NCBI GenBank assembly: GCA_017517985.1
Contig: JAFWWX010000306.1
Span: 1 to 22,916, forward strand
Direction of reading: 5' to 3'
Origin: Clostridia bacterium
GTDB taxonomy: Bacteria; Bacillota_A; Clostridia; Oscillospirales; CAG-382
Length of the DNA stretch: 22,916 nucleotides
In this document: in pieces, positions 7,504 to 14,998 of the stretch
Layout of the letters: the number at the start of each line of letters is the position of its first letter
Position numbering within the stretch: the first letter of the stretch is position 1
Made by a program: the position numbers and the translations under genes
The notes under the pieces: generated by a model
Database searches by the model: none
The model's input: the letters and a program-made list of their open reading frames with translations, nothing else
What the model was told of the DNA's origin: nothing

Positions 7504-8049
7504 TTATGAAACCTTGCCTTCCTCATCATAGAGAAGTACAAAGCTCTCATAATGGTCATCAGTGTAATAAATCAGTCCGTCATTGGAGAATACAATTCTT
7601 TCATCTCCCCTGCTGTCCTCGCCGAGAGTGTTTATGTCACATTCCGTGTATCTTCTTCCTTTCTCTTTCGGCAAAAGTCCTTCGTAGTTCCCGAAATAGT
7701 CACCACCGATGCACATTCCGGGTGCGTATTCATCAAGTCCTCCGCCATTCCAGCCAAGCTCTCTTGCCTCGTCCTTGGTCATAAAATTATCCGGAAGCTC
7801 ATCAAAAAGATATATATACAGCGAAACATCCTCGGCTGTTGTATAAGTACCGTCAACATCAAGGGTAAACTCATCGGTTGAGGGTATCTCGGAAGCATCG
7901 GTGATAATTGTTTCAACTGAATCTTCATACACACTTTCATCAACTACAATATTCTCAATTAACTCATCCGTTACTTCATATATTTCGTTACAAGAACAAC
8001 AAAATCCCAAAAGAGTAATAAAAAGAACTGATATAAAAAGTTTTTTCAT
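7504..8049 (-). CDS. Barnase-type guanyl-preferring ribonuclease, exported (probable lipoprotein)
   Basis: 181 aa from the ATG at 8047-8049, with GGAG 6 bases upstream. Residues 1-20 are an export signal (KK, hydrophobic core, then GFCCSCN); Cys20 could be the lipidated residue, though the lipobox is not classical. An acidic linker (about 21-70) leads to a domain that aligns through its length with barnase: LPDNFMTKDEARELGW, APGMCIGGDYFGN, TECDIN, ERIVFSNDGLIYYTDDHYESF. The catalytic set is intact by position: Glu136 (barnase Glu73), Arg147 (Arg83), His166 (His102), Lys92 (Lys27) and Arg151 (Arg87). It should cleave RNA outside the membrane, preferring after G. No barstar-like inhibitor gene is in this window. 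It sits 59 bases after ackA, behind that gene's terminator. Confidence 0.92.
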   Translation of the reverse strand: MKKLFISVLFITLLGFCCSCNEIYEVTDELIENIVVDESVYEDSVETIITDASEIPSTDEFTLDVDGTYTTAEDVSLYIYLFDELPDNFMTKDEARELGWNGGGLDEYAPGMCIGGDYFGNYEGLLPKEKGRRYTECDINTLGEDSRGDERIVFSNDGLIYYTDDHYESFVLLYDEEGKVS

Positions 8050-8062
8050 AATATTCTCCATT

Positions 8063-8090
8063 AAAAACGGGTACTCACAAGGAGTACCCG
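8063..8090 (-). terminator. Intrinsic terminator between ackA and the ribonuclease gene
   Basis: On the minus strand, CGGGTACTC (8090-8082) / GAGTACCCG (8076-8068), a perfect 9-bp stem with a 5-base loop, is followed by TTTTT. It starts 18 bases after the ackA stop codon, and its T-run ends 13 bases before the ribonuclease start codon. Confidence 0.88.
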
Positions 8091-8108
8091 AACATTTTAT
8101 TCAATCAC

Positions 8109-9308
8109 TTACTTTACAAGCTCAAGGGTATCCTTTGCTATCATAAGCTCTTCGTTTGTGGGAATTACAAGCATACGAACTTTTGCATCAGGTGCAGAGA
8201 TGTCGTATTCAACACTTGTTCTCTTTGCCTTTGCATTGAGTTCTTCGTCAATCTTAACGCCGAGGAATTCAAGCTTCTTCGCAACTCTTGATCTGTACTG
8301 GGGATTGTTTTCGCCAATACCGCCACAGAATACGATAGCGTCAATTCCGCCCATAGCAGCAGCAAATCCGCCGATATACTTTGTGAGCTGATGACAAATC
8401 ATATTTTCAACGAGCTTTGCTCTTTCGTCGCCGTTTCTTGCAGCTTCTTCAATAGCTCTGTTGTCGCTTGTCTTTTCAAAGATACCAAGAATACCGGACT
8501 GCTTGTTCATAACCTTATCAATACCGTCTGCATCAAGTCCTTCCTTCTTCATAAGAAGCGGAACAATTGCAGGGTCGATAGAACCGCAGCGTGTACCCAT
8601 CATAATACCTTCAAGAGGAGTAAGACCCATTGTTGTATCAAAGCACTTTCCGCTATCTACTGCGGAGATTGAAGAGCCGTTACCAAGGTGACAGGTTACA
8701 ACCTTTGCGTCGTTTCTGCCGAGCATATCAGCAGCTCTAAGTGAAACATATCTGTGAGATGTACCATGGAAACCATATCTTCTTATCTTGTACTTTTCAT
8801 AGTACTTATAAGGAAGTGCATACATATATGCATAATCAGGCATTGTCTGATGGAAGCCTGTATCAAATACAGCAACCTGGGGCTTTGTAGGCATAATTTC
8901 TTTGCAGGCTCTGATACCTGTGAGGTTATGAGGATTGTGAAGCGGTCCAAGTTCGCAGCACTCAACGATAGTGTCGATAACTTCATCTGTTATAACAACA
9001 GAGCCGGAGAACTTGTCAGCCCCGTGGAGTACTCTGTGACCTACAGCTGCAATCTCGTCAAAGGACTTTACCACGCCGTGCTTTTCGCATACGAGGTTAT
9101 CCATCACGAGCTTTATAGCTTCGCTGTGGTTAGCCATTCTTATCTGTTCTTCATACTTATAGTCGGTTGCAGGAATCTTATATGTAAACGAACCCATTTC
9201 ATCACCGATCTGCTCGCATATACCCTTTGCAAGAACAGACTCATCTGTCATATCAAAAACCTGATACTTAACAGAAGAGCTACCTGCGTTAATAACAAGA
9301 ATTTTCAT
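8109..9308 (-). CDS. ackA: Acetate kinase
   Basis: 399 aa, full length. Converts acetyl phosphate and ADP to acetate and ATP, the last energy-yielding step of acetate fermentation in the cytoplasm. The ASKHA-fold signatures are intact: NAGSSSVKYQVFDM at 7-20, GHRVLHGAD, FDTGFHQTMP, YGFHGTSHRYVS, CHLGNGSSISA, GTRCGSIDP and VFCGGIGENN. Starts at an ATG with AAAGGAAT about 10 bases upstream. The usual partner phosphotransacetylase gene is not adjacent here. The gene follows the efp/CD1247-like pair at a distance of about 80 bases that contains a hairpin. No convincing private promoter was found in that gap. Confidence 0.98.
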   Translation of the reverse strand: MKILVINAGSSSVKYQVFDMTDESVLAKGICEQIGDEMGSFTYKIPATDYKYEEQIRMANHSEAIKLVMDNLVCEKHGVVKSFDEIAAVGHRVLHGADKFSGSVVITDEVIDTIVECCELGPLHNPHNLTGIRACKEIMPTKPQVAVFDTGFHQTMPDYAYMYALPYKYYEKYKIRRYGFHGTSHRYVSLRAADMLGRNDAKVVTCHLGNGSSISAVDSGKCFDTTMGLTPLEGIMMGTRCGSIDPAIVPLLMKKEGLDADGIDKVMNKQSGILGIFEKTSDNRAIEEAARNGDERAKLVENMICHQLTKYIGGFAAAMGGIDAIVFCGGIGENNPQYRSRVAKKLEFLGVKIDEELNAKAKRTSVEYDISAPDAKVRMLVIPTNEELMIAKDTLELVK

Positions 9309-9344
9309 TATGTTTTATTCCTTTCAAAAATCTGTTTTCATTGA

Positions 9345-9377
9345 AATTACGCCCCTTCCGGAAGAAAGAGCGTAATT
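9345..9377 (-). other. Inverted repeat between the Asp-Cys protein gene and ackA
   Basis: AATTACGC (9345-9352) and GCGTAATT (9370-9377) form an 8-bp stem, and CTTCC/GGAAG inside can extend it. On the minus strand only TTTC follows the stem, so as a terminator it is weak; on the plus strand ATATTTTTA follows but no plus-strand gene is present. It may attenuate read-through into ackA or act as an mRNA end/stabiliser. Confidence 0.5.
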
Positions 9378-9390
9378 ATATTTTTATGCT

Positions 9391-9705
9391 TTACTTGTCT
9401 TCTTCACAGTGGCAACAATCACATTCTTCGTCTTCGCAGTCGCAATCGCAATCACAGTCACAATCACAGTCGCAATCGTCGTCACATTCAAAGAGAACTT
9501 CTTCAACTTCACCGAGATCTTCATCAAGTTCGTCGCAGTAGTCGAAAAGTGTATCAACGTCTTCTGTAATTACATCAATTTCATCAGACATATCTGCAAG
9601 AACATCAACTATAAGGGAAATAAGCTTTCCTTCGTTGGTTGAAGCATCATAATTCATACCTTCCATCACACCTTTAAGATGTGCTACCTTTTCGCTGATT
9701 GTCAT
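9391..9705 (-). CDS. CD1247-like small acidic protein with Asp-Cys repeat tail
   Basis: 104 aa from the ATG at 9703-9705, fixed by AAGGAGGT 5 bases upstream; the open frame to 9879 is extension into efp. Residues 1-45 (TISEKVAHLKGVMEGMNYD and onward) resemble the N-terminal domain I recall for clostridial CD1247-type proteins. An acidic helical segment (about 41-72) follows. The last 32 residues hold 12 cysteines and one histidine: Cys74, seven Asp-Cys pairs (77-90), then ECDCCHC (94-100). Such a tail could bind metal (zinc or other thiophilic ions), but it does not show a regular CxxC zinc ribbon. Lies 46 bases after efp, probably co-transcribed. Role unknown. Confidence 0.8.
   Translation of the reverse strand: MTISEKVAHLKGVMEGMNYDASTNEGKLISLIVDVLADMSDEIDVITEDVDTLFDYCDELDEDLGEVEEVLFECDDDCDCDCDCDCDCDCEDEECDCCHCEEDK
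9437..9478 (-). repeat. Seven tandem 6-bp units encoding Asp-Cys
   Basis: Seven in-frame hexamers of the form GA(C/T)TG(C/T). The units differ by synonymous third-position changes, so this is not a freshly expanded identical microsatellite. Confidence 0.9.
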
Positions 9706-9751
9706 AATATACCTCCTTATAGCTTTAGAAAATATGGTTTTTAGCTGCCTA

Positions 9752-10318
9752 TTACTTATTGTTAACTCTTTCGATGTATTCTGAAGTTCTTGTATCAATC
9801 TTGAGAACATCACCGATGTTAATGAAGAGCGGAACCTTGATTTCAGCACCTGTTTCGAGTGTAGCAGGCTTTGCAGCACCTGTAGCTGTATCGCCCTTGA
9901 AGCCGGGTTCTGTTTCAGTTACTTCGAGTTCTACGAACATGGGAGGTTCAATTGCAAACACACTGCCCTTATATGAGCATACCTTACAAAGCATTTCTTC
10001 CTTAACAAATCTGAAGTTATCGCCGAGAAGGTCAGAGTTTACGGGAATCTGTTCGAAGGATTCCATATCCATAAAGTAGTAAAGTTCACCGTCGTTGTAA
10101 AGGTACTGCATATCCTTTCTTTCAACGAGTGCTGTGGGGAACTTTTCTGTGGGGTTAAAAGATGTTTCGATTACAGCACCTGTAATTACGTTTCTGAGCT
10201 TTGTTCTAACGAAAGCTGCGCCCTTACCGGGTTTTACGTGCTGAAATTCTACAATCTGGCAAACCTTGCCATCCCATTCAAATGTAACGCCGTTTTTGAA
10301 ATCGCCTGCTGATATCAT
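9752..10318 (-). CDS. efp: Translation elongation factor P
   Basis: 188 aa from the ATG at 10316-10318, with GGAGGA 6 bases upstream; a longer frame to 10360 is rejected. EF-P enters the ribosomal E site and rescues ribosomes stalled on polyproline stretches. All three beta-barrel domains are present: [10 protein letters not shown] at the start, the loop [17 protein letters not shown] with Lys32 at the tip, [20 protein letters not shown], and the C-terminal signature [21 protein letters not shown]. Lys32 is the position modified in other bacteria; the modification in this organism cannot be told from this window. A clear promoter lies upstream, and an M24 aminopeptidase gene precedes it, a frequent Firmicutes neighbour. 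Confidence 0.98.
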   Translation of the reverse strand: MISAGDFKNGVTFEWDGKVCQIVEFQHVKPGKGAAFVRTKLRNVITGAVIETSFNPTEKFPTALVERKDMQYLYNDGELYYFMDMESFEQIPVNSDLLGDNFRFVKEEMLCKVCSYKGSVFAIEPPMFVELEVTETEPGFKGDTATGAAKPATLETGAEIKVPLFINIGDVLKIDTRTSEYIERVNNK

Positions 10319-10340
10319 ATTATATCCTCCATATATATAC

Positions 10341-10357
10341 CGTATGCATAGCATACG
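10341..10357 (-). promoter_or_regulatory. efp: Hairpin/palindrome in the efp leader
   Basis: CGTATGC and GCATACG, perfect 7-bp arms around a 3-base centre, placed about 18 bases after the -10 box and 10 bases before the efp ribosome site. It could be an operator or a 5' RNA stem. No known site is recognised. Confidence 0.5.
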
Positions 10358-10374
10358 CAAAAATTTACTTTTTA

Positions 10375-10403
10375 ATTATACTATATTATTTTGAAAATTT
10401 CAA
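10375..10403 (-). promoter_or_regulatory. efp: Sigma-A-type promoter of efp
   Basis: On the minus strand, -35 TTGAAA (10403-10398), 17 bases, -10 TATAAT (10380-10375). It lies just after the stop codon of the upstream peptidase gene. Confidence 0.82.
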
Positions 10404-10411
10404 GTACTTTT

Positions 10412-11491
10412 TCAAATAATTATAAGTTCTTTGGTACTTTCTGTCAGGTTTTCCATGCCAAAATCATAAATTTTTACAATATCTTCAATTCTTACACCAT
10501 ATTTTCCCTCAATATAAATCCCAGGTTCAACACTTAGAACAGCGCCTGCAGGTATTTCAATATTGCAGGCAGGCGAAAAATTCGGACTCTCATGTATATC
10601 TATTCCAAGCGAATGACCGGTGCTGTGTCCGAAGCATCCCTTATATCCATTTGAATAAATATAATCTCTTGCCGCAGCATCAACCTGCTTTCCAGTTACA
10701 CCTGCAAAAATTGCATCAAAGGCTCTTTTTTGAGCCTCAAGCACTGTATTGTAAACCCTTCTCATTTCGTCATCCGGCTTTCCAATACACACTGTTCTTG
10801 TCATATCTGAGCAGTAGCCGTCAACTCTTGCACCAAAATCCATTGTCAGAAAGCCTTTTCCGAGCTTTATATTTTCAGGTTTTCCGTGAGGAAGTGAAGA
10901 TTTTGTTCCGGAAACACATATTGTTTCAAAGGCAGTACTTTCTGCACCGCTTCTTCTCATAAAACATTCAAGCTCAAGTGCAACCTCTGTTTCGGTAATC
11001 TCCGGAGTTATAAAATCGAGAATATGGGAAAACGCCATGTCCGTTATTTTCTGAGCAGCTTTAATTTTGGATATTTCGTTCTCATCCTTTGAAATTCTAC
11101 ACCCCTCAAATACACCGCCCATACCTTTTATTTTACAAAATTCTTTTGTTTCATCCTCCAGCTGTTTGTACTCGAAAACAGTAAGGTTTCTATCCTCGTA
11201 AAGAAGCGTCTTTATATTATATTTTTTGCAGAATTCTTTCAGGTATTCTCTTCTTTTCTTCTCCAAAAGAAACACTTCCGTATCCGGCTGAAGTTTGCCT
11301 GTAAGCTTTGCAATCTTTGCCATTTCAAAGTATCTTGAATCAAGGTACAGCTCGGATTTTTCCTTGCATACAAGCATAAATCCCGCGGAGGATTTAAATC
11401 CTGAAGCATACAGCCTGTTACTGTCTGAAGTTATAAGAAATGCTTCATTATCACTTGAAATCCTGCTTCTTATTTTTTCGGTTCTTGTCAT
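10412..11491 (-). CDS. M24 family Xaa-Pro aminopeptidase
   Basis: 359 aa from the ATG at 11489-11491, chosen for GGAGAA 5-6 bases upstream; an ATG 15 bases earlier overlaps the upstream stop as ATGA but has no ribosome site. The N-terminal creatinase-like domain (about 1-120) is followed by the pita-bread catalytic domain. The five metal ligands are present: Asp218 and Asp229 (MDFGARVDGYCSDMTR), His293 (GHSTGHSLGIDIHE), Glu322 (VEPGIYIEG) and Glu336 (GVRIED). It removes the N-terminal residue from peptides with proline in second position, serving peptide use. No signal peptide; cytoplasmic. Immediately downstream of the endonuclease IV-like gene and upstream of efp. Confidence 0.94.
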   Translation of the reverse strand: MTRTEKIRSRISSDNEAFLITSDSNRLYASGFKSSAGFMLVCKEKSELYLDSRYFEMAKIAKLTGKLQPDTEVFLLEKKRREYLKEFCKKYNIKTLLYEDRNLTVFEYKQLEDETKEFCKIKGMGGVFEGCRISKDENEISKIKAAQKITDMAFSHILDFITPEITETEVALELECFMRRSGAESTAFETICVSGTKSSLPHGKPENIKLGKGFLTMDFGARVDGYCSDMTRTVCIGKPDDEMRRVYNTVLEAQKRAFDAIFAGVTGKQVDAAARDYIYSNGYKGCFGHSTGHSLGIDIHESPNFSPACNIEIPAGAVLSVEPGIYIEGKYGVRIEDIVKIYDFGMENLTESTKELIII

Positions 11492-11502
11492 ATATTCTCC
11501 GT

Positions 11503-12363
11503 TCATCTGAGGTTTCTTAAATACTCCGTTTTCATTGCAAGTGCATCCTCTGCCATTGTACCGTCGGATTCACATATAATCGTGGGAGATACGCCAAGAT
11601 CCGCTATCGCTTTCATAAGAGGCTCAAAGTCAGGACCGTAGTGACTATCAGAAAAAGTAAGATGTTTCTTTTCTCCGCCCTTTGTATATTCAATTTTTGA
11701 AAAATGGCAGTGAAGTTTATCAGCATACTCAGGACACAGTTCTGTTCCGATTCTGTCAAATATTCTCTTATAATCATCCGAAGATGTAAACACGCCGCCA
11801 AGCTCTCTTGCATTCATATGACCAAAATCAACAACAGGACGGACATTTTTGTCAACTCTGCACATCTCTATTACTTCGTCAAGAGTTCCAAGCTGATTTA
11901 CCTTTCCCATTGTTTCAATACCAAGAAGGATACCGTCATAAAGCTCCAGCTCGCACAGCTTTTCTATCGCGTGATAAAGCGCCGCCTTTGCATATTCAAG
12001 TGCAACACCCCTCTCAAGCTTAGCGGTGCTTCCTGCATGAATTACTATTGTTTCAGCGCCCAGGGCCTTTGCACATCTTGCACTGTCAATAATGTATTTT
12101 GCACTTCCAAGTCTTTTTTCTTCTTCAACGGATGAGAGAGATATAAAATAAGGTGCATGAACGGACATCCTGATACCGTTCTTTTTTGCTTCATCGCCTA
12201 TTTTGGCAAAGGTTTCCGCACTTCCTCTTATTCCCTGTCCCCCCTCATATTCGTATGCATCAAGACCCTTTGATTTTACCCATCCGGGTGCCTGAAATGT
12301 AGATTTAAAGCCTTCGTCATAAAAGCTTTTGGAGTTACCTCCCGGTCCAAATAATGCGCTCAT
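11503..12363 (-). CDS. nfo: Endonuclease IV-like AP endonuclease/TIM-barrel protein
   Basis: 286 aa. Endonuclease IV cuts DNA 5' of abasic sites and uses three zinc ions. The whole metal-ligand set is visible at positions nearly matching E. coli Nfo: His69 (SVHAPYF), His109 (VIHAGS), Glu150 (GIETMGK), Asp179 and His182 (VVDFGHMNA), His220 (LHCHFS), Asp239/His241 (DSHYGPDF) and Glu265 (ICESDG). The start at 12363 has an AAAGGAAA site. The N-terminus (MSALFGPGGN) is a little unlike classical Nfo, so this may be the divergent clostridial Nfo-type family, but DNA repair is the most likely role. Downstream of recN and a small membrane protein. Confidence 0.86.
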   Translation of the reverse strand: MSALFGPGGNSKSFYDEGFKSTFQAPGWVKSKGLDAYEYEGGQGIRGSAETFAKIGDEAKKNGIRMSVHAPYFISLSSVEEEKRLGSAKYIIDSARCAKALGAETIVIHAGSTAKLERGVALEYAKAALYHAIEKLCELELYDGILLGIETMGKVNQLGTLDEVIEMCRVDKNVRPVVDFGHMNARELGGVFTSSDDYKRIFDRIGTELCPEYADKLHCHFSKIEYTKGGEKKHLTFSDSHYGPDFEPLMKAIADLGVSPTIICESDGTMAEDALAMKTEYLRNLR

Positions 12364-12407
12364 TTATCAATTTCCTTTCAAACATTCTTCAGCGAAAAAC
12401 AAACAAT

Positions 12408-12653
12408 TCAAAACAAAGAAGCAACAGAACAGTACAACAAAATCGCTGCCGCCACAAGACATAAAAAACCTACACCCCTGCGATATCTCCATTTCTGAAT
12501 TGACTGGATAAGAAGCGCAAATCCCAAAAGTGGCATTGCAACACAATTCGCCATATCCCATATGCCAAGTATCTGAACAAGCGCAAACAAAACTGCACCG
12601 GCTGAGAACGCAAGTTTTAATATTAAGTATGTTTTTTCCCTATTGGTTTTCAT
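12408..12653 (-). CDS. Small three-helix membrane protein, unknown
   Basis: 81 aa from the ATG at 12651-12653, supported by GGAGG 6 bases upstream. Three hydrophobic helices can be drawn at about 9-30, 33-51 and 60-80, separated by IWDMAN and QKWRYRRG. The positive WRYRR loop would face the cytoplasm. No family recognised. It lies between recN (137 bases upstream) and the endonuclease gene (45 bases downstream). The recN stop codon overlaps a TTGACA that could act as a -35 box, but no good -10 follows at the right distance, so co-transcription with recN is as likely. Confidence 0.72.
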   Translation of the reverse strand: MKTNREKTYLILKLAFSAGAVLFALVQILGIWDMANCVAMPLLGFALLIQSIQKWRYRRGVGFLCLVAAAILLYCSVASLF

Positions 12654-12790
12654 AATAATCCTCCATTCCGCAGCACAGCGGCGGCACAAAAAACATTAAT
12701 AATTCCGCAGAAATCTTTTGGAGTGAAACATCTATGCTTGGATAAGCAAATTGTTGTTTTTCACGCTAAAACATCCGTACTTTAATATTG

Positions 12791-14458
12791 TCAAAGTGTT
12801 TTGTTATTTATAAGCTCCTTTGCTGCCTCTCTTGCTGAATCCGTAACTCCTATTCCGGAGATTATTCTTGCGACTTCATTTATTCTTTCCTTTTCGGAAA
12901 GCACGGTTATACTTGTCATTGTTCTGCCGTCGTTTTCTGCCTTTGAAACATAAAAATGATTGTCGGCAAGTGATGCTATCTGCGCTGAATGTGTTACACA
13001 CAGAACCTCTCTGTCCTTTGAAATCTGCAAAAGTTTAAGTCCGAGTTTTCTTGAAGTTTTACCGGAAACTCCCGTATCAACCTCATCAAAAATCATAGTT
13101 TCAACGCTGTCCTTTTCTGCTATTACACACTTTATTGCAAGCATTATTCTTGCAAGTTCACCACCGGAGGCTGTCTTTGAAAGAGACTTAAACGGTTCTC
13201 CTGCATTAGTACTTACCAAAAACTCAACACTGTCACAACCGTTTAAGCTATATCCCTCATTAGTTATGCTGACATCAAACTTTACACCATTCATATCCAA
13301 AAACTCAAGCTCGCCTATAATCATTTCTGAGAGCTTTCTGCCTGCCACAACTCTCTTTTCCGTAAGATTTTTTGCGGCAATTTCAAGCTCAGGAGTAATA
13401 TTTTTTATCTTTTCCTGAAGCTCTGATGATAGTACATCGGACAATTCTATTTCTGAAAGCTCCACTTCACATTTTTCAAGGTATTGGAGTATTTCTGATA
13501 TGTCAGAGCCATACTTCATTTTGATCTTTCCGATTATATCAAGCCTTGATTCTATACGGTCAAGAACTGAGTCCGGGTCTTCGTCTATTCCATCTATATT
13601 TTCATACAGAAGCTCCGCTATATCCATTATTCTGTATTTGAAATCCTCAAGCTGTTCAATATATTCTTCCGAATTGGGGATAATTTCACCAACAGCCTTC
13701 ACGGCATTTACTGCCTTTCCTATCTTTTCCGTAACGCTTCCGTTTTCCCCGTAAAGAACACCATAAGCTGTATTTACACTCTTTGAAATTTTCTCAACAT
13801 TTCTTATTTTGTTTCTTTCAAATATAAGTTCTTCTTCCTCGCCAGCCTTTAGCTTTGCCTTTTTTATTTCGTCTATCTGGAATTTGAGAATGTCAATTCT
13901 TCTCTTTTTTTCTTTTTCATCCATTTCAAGGGATGCAAGTTTTTTACAGTAATCAGTATACAGAAAATAAATTTCACGGTACTTTAACTGCTCGTTTTCC
14001 GTTTCACCAAATGCATCAAGTATATCTATATGTTTATCCGGATTCAAAAGCTCTCCGTTATGGTGCTGTCCGTGGATATTTACAAGATAGCCGGATATTT
14101 CACGCAAAATAGATATGGGAACCTGTCTTCCGTTTATTCTGACACTTCCCTTACCGTCAGAGCTCAGGGTCCTTCGGATAAATATACCTCCGTCCTCGTC
14201 TGGTTCAATTCCGCAATTCTCACACTTTTCAAGTGTTTCCTTCGAAAGGTCACAAAAAAGCGCCTCAACAAGAGCCTTCTCCTCACCGCTTCTTATTATA
14301 TCTCTGTCCGCTCTATTTCCAAGAGCGAACCCTATAGAATCAATTATTATACTTTTACCTGCACCCGTTTCACCGGTAAAAACAGAAAAACCTTTTGTAA
14401 AATCTATATCCAGCGAAGTAATCAGGGCAATATTCTCAATATGAACCGATGAAAGCAT
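12791..14458 (-). CDS. recN: DNA repair protein RecN
   Basis: 555 aa, the usual length. RecN is an SMC-like ATPase that gathers at double-strand breaks and helps recombination repair. Walker A is GETGAGKS at 29-36. A long coiled coil runs through the middle, rich in Lys/Glu heptads (KEKKRRIDILKFQIDEIKK region). The C-terminal half has the SKTASGGELARIMLAIK signature and Walker B MIFDEVDTG, followed by CVTHSAQIASLADNH. Ribosome site GGAGGAT just before the ATG. It follows argR by 23 bases, an arrangement widespread in Firmicutes (argR-recN). Confidence 0.97.
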   Translation of the reverse strand: MLSSVHIENIALITSLDIDFTKGFSVFTGETGAGKSIIIDSIGFALGNRADRDIIRSGEEKALVEALFCDLSKETLEKCENCGIEPDEDGGIFIRRTLSSDGKGSVRINGRQVPISILREISGYLVNIHGQHHNGELLNPDKHIDILDAFGETENEQLKYREIYFLYTDYCKKLASLEMDEKEKKRRIDILKFQIDEIKKAKLKAGEEEELIFERNKIRNVEKISKSVNTAYGVLYGENGSVTEKIGKAVNAVKAVGEIIPNSEEYIEQLEDFKYRIMDIAELLYENIDGIDEDPDSVLDRIESRLDIIGKIKMKYGSDISEILQYLEKCEVELSEIELSDVLSSELQEKIKNITPELEIAAKNLTEKRVVAGRKLSEMIIGELEFLDMNGVKFDVSITNEGYSLNGCDSVEFLVSTNAGEPFKSLSKTASGGELARIMLAIKCVIAEKDSVETMIFDEVDTGVSGKTSRKLGLKLLQISKDREVLCVTHSAQIASLADNHFYVSKAENDGRTMTSITVLSEKERINEVARIISGIGVTDSAREAAKELINNKTL

Positions 14459-14481
14459 ATATCCTCCGATTTAAAGCCATT

Positions 14482-14952
14482 TTATTTTGTAAGCTTTTCA
14501 ATTTTTCTGACAAAATCCGAAGCTTCATTTTCAGTACGAACTACAATAAGAAGTGTATCGTCACCCGCTACAGTACCCAGAATGTTCTCAATATTCATTG
14601 AATCTATTGCAGCCGCCGACGCCTGTGCCATTCCGGCATAGGTTTTGAGAACCACAAGATTTCCTGCATAATCAATACTCACGATTGCATGACCGAGAAT
14701 TGTTTTGAATTTCGCCTCGGTAGCGCTCGAGGAATCTTCTCCGGCTTTGTTGACGGAATATTTGTATCTGTTTTCATTTCCGTCAGCGCCTGCAGCTGTT
14801 TTAATTAGCTTTAATGACTTAATATCCCTTGAGACGGTTGCCTGCGTTACCGAAAAGCCTTCTTTCTTAAGATATTCTGTCAGCTCCTCTTGAGTTTCAA
14901 CATCATACTTCGAGATAATTTCAAGAATTTTTCCGTGTCGTAATGATTTCAT
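14482..14952 (-). CDS. argR: Arginine repressor ArgR/AhrC
   Basis: 156 aa from the ATG at 14950-14952; the frame stays open upstream into tlyA, but residues from here match the normal family start (KSLRHGKILEIISKYDVETQ). The winged helix-turn-helix lies in 1-70, with the recognition segment TQATVSRDIKSLKLIK (36-51). The C-terminal hexamerisation/arginine-binding domain carries GTVAGDDT, with Asp131-Asp132 as the arginine ligands. With arginine bound it represses arginine synthesis and activates catabolism in relatives. No good ribosome site is directly before the ATG; AAAGGGG lies 22 bases away, with a small hairpin between. Located between tlyA and recN. Confidence 0.95.
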   Translation of the reverse strand: MKSLRHGKILEIISKYDVETQEELTEYLKKEGFSVTQATVSRDIKSLKLIKTAAGADGNENRYKYSVNKAGEDSSSATEAKFKTILGHAIVSIDYAGNLVVLKTYAGMAQASAAAIDSMNIENILGTVAGDDTLLIVVRTENEASDFVRKIEKLTK

Positions 14953-14962
14953 AATGATTTGC

Positions 14963-14980
14963 GCCGTACAACGGCCCCTT
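14963..14980 (-). promoter_or_regulatory. argR: Possible structured ribosome binding site of argR
   Basis: On the minus strand AAGGGG (14980-14975) is followed at once by a 5-bp hairpin GCCGT-TGT-ACGGC (14975-14963) and then 10 bases to the ATG. Folding the hairpin would shorten the effective distance to a normal spacing. Speculative. Confidence 0.3.
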
Positions 14981-14998
14981 TCAATAAGATTTTCACTT

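Noticed and set aside
8754..9344. 196-codon plus-strand open frame opposite ackA
   Set aside because: Lies fully antisense to acetate kinase, whose motifs are all intact; no ribosome site, and composition is that of a shadow frame.
9437..9478. Tandem repeat as a possible CRISPR or origin iteron
   Set aside because: Units are 6 bp, in frame and protein coding, with no spacers.
9341..9541. Plus-strand frame rich in Ser-Gln repeats
   Set aside because: It is the antisense reading of the Asp-Cys hexamer repeat, with no ribosome site and no family resemblance.
9706..9879. Longer N-terminus for the Asp-Cys protein
   Set aside because: It would overlap most of the efp 3' end in another frame; a strong AAGGAGGT sits before the inner ATG at 9705.
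12654..12794. TTGACA at the recN stop as a promoter for the 81-residue membrane protein
   Set aside because: The hexamer at 17 bases downstream is TTTTAG, a poor -10; not enough to call a promoter.
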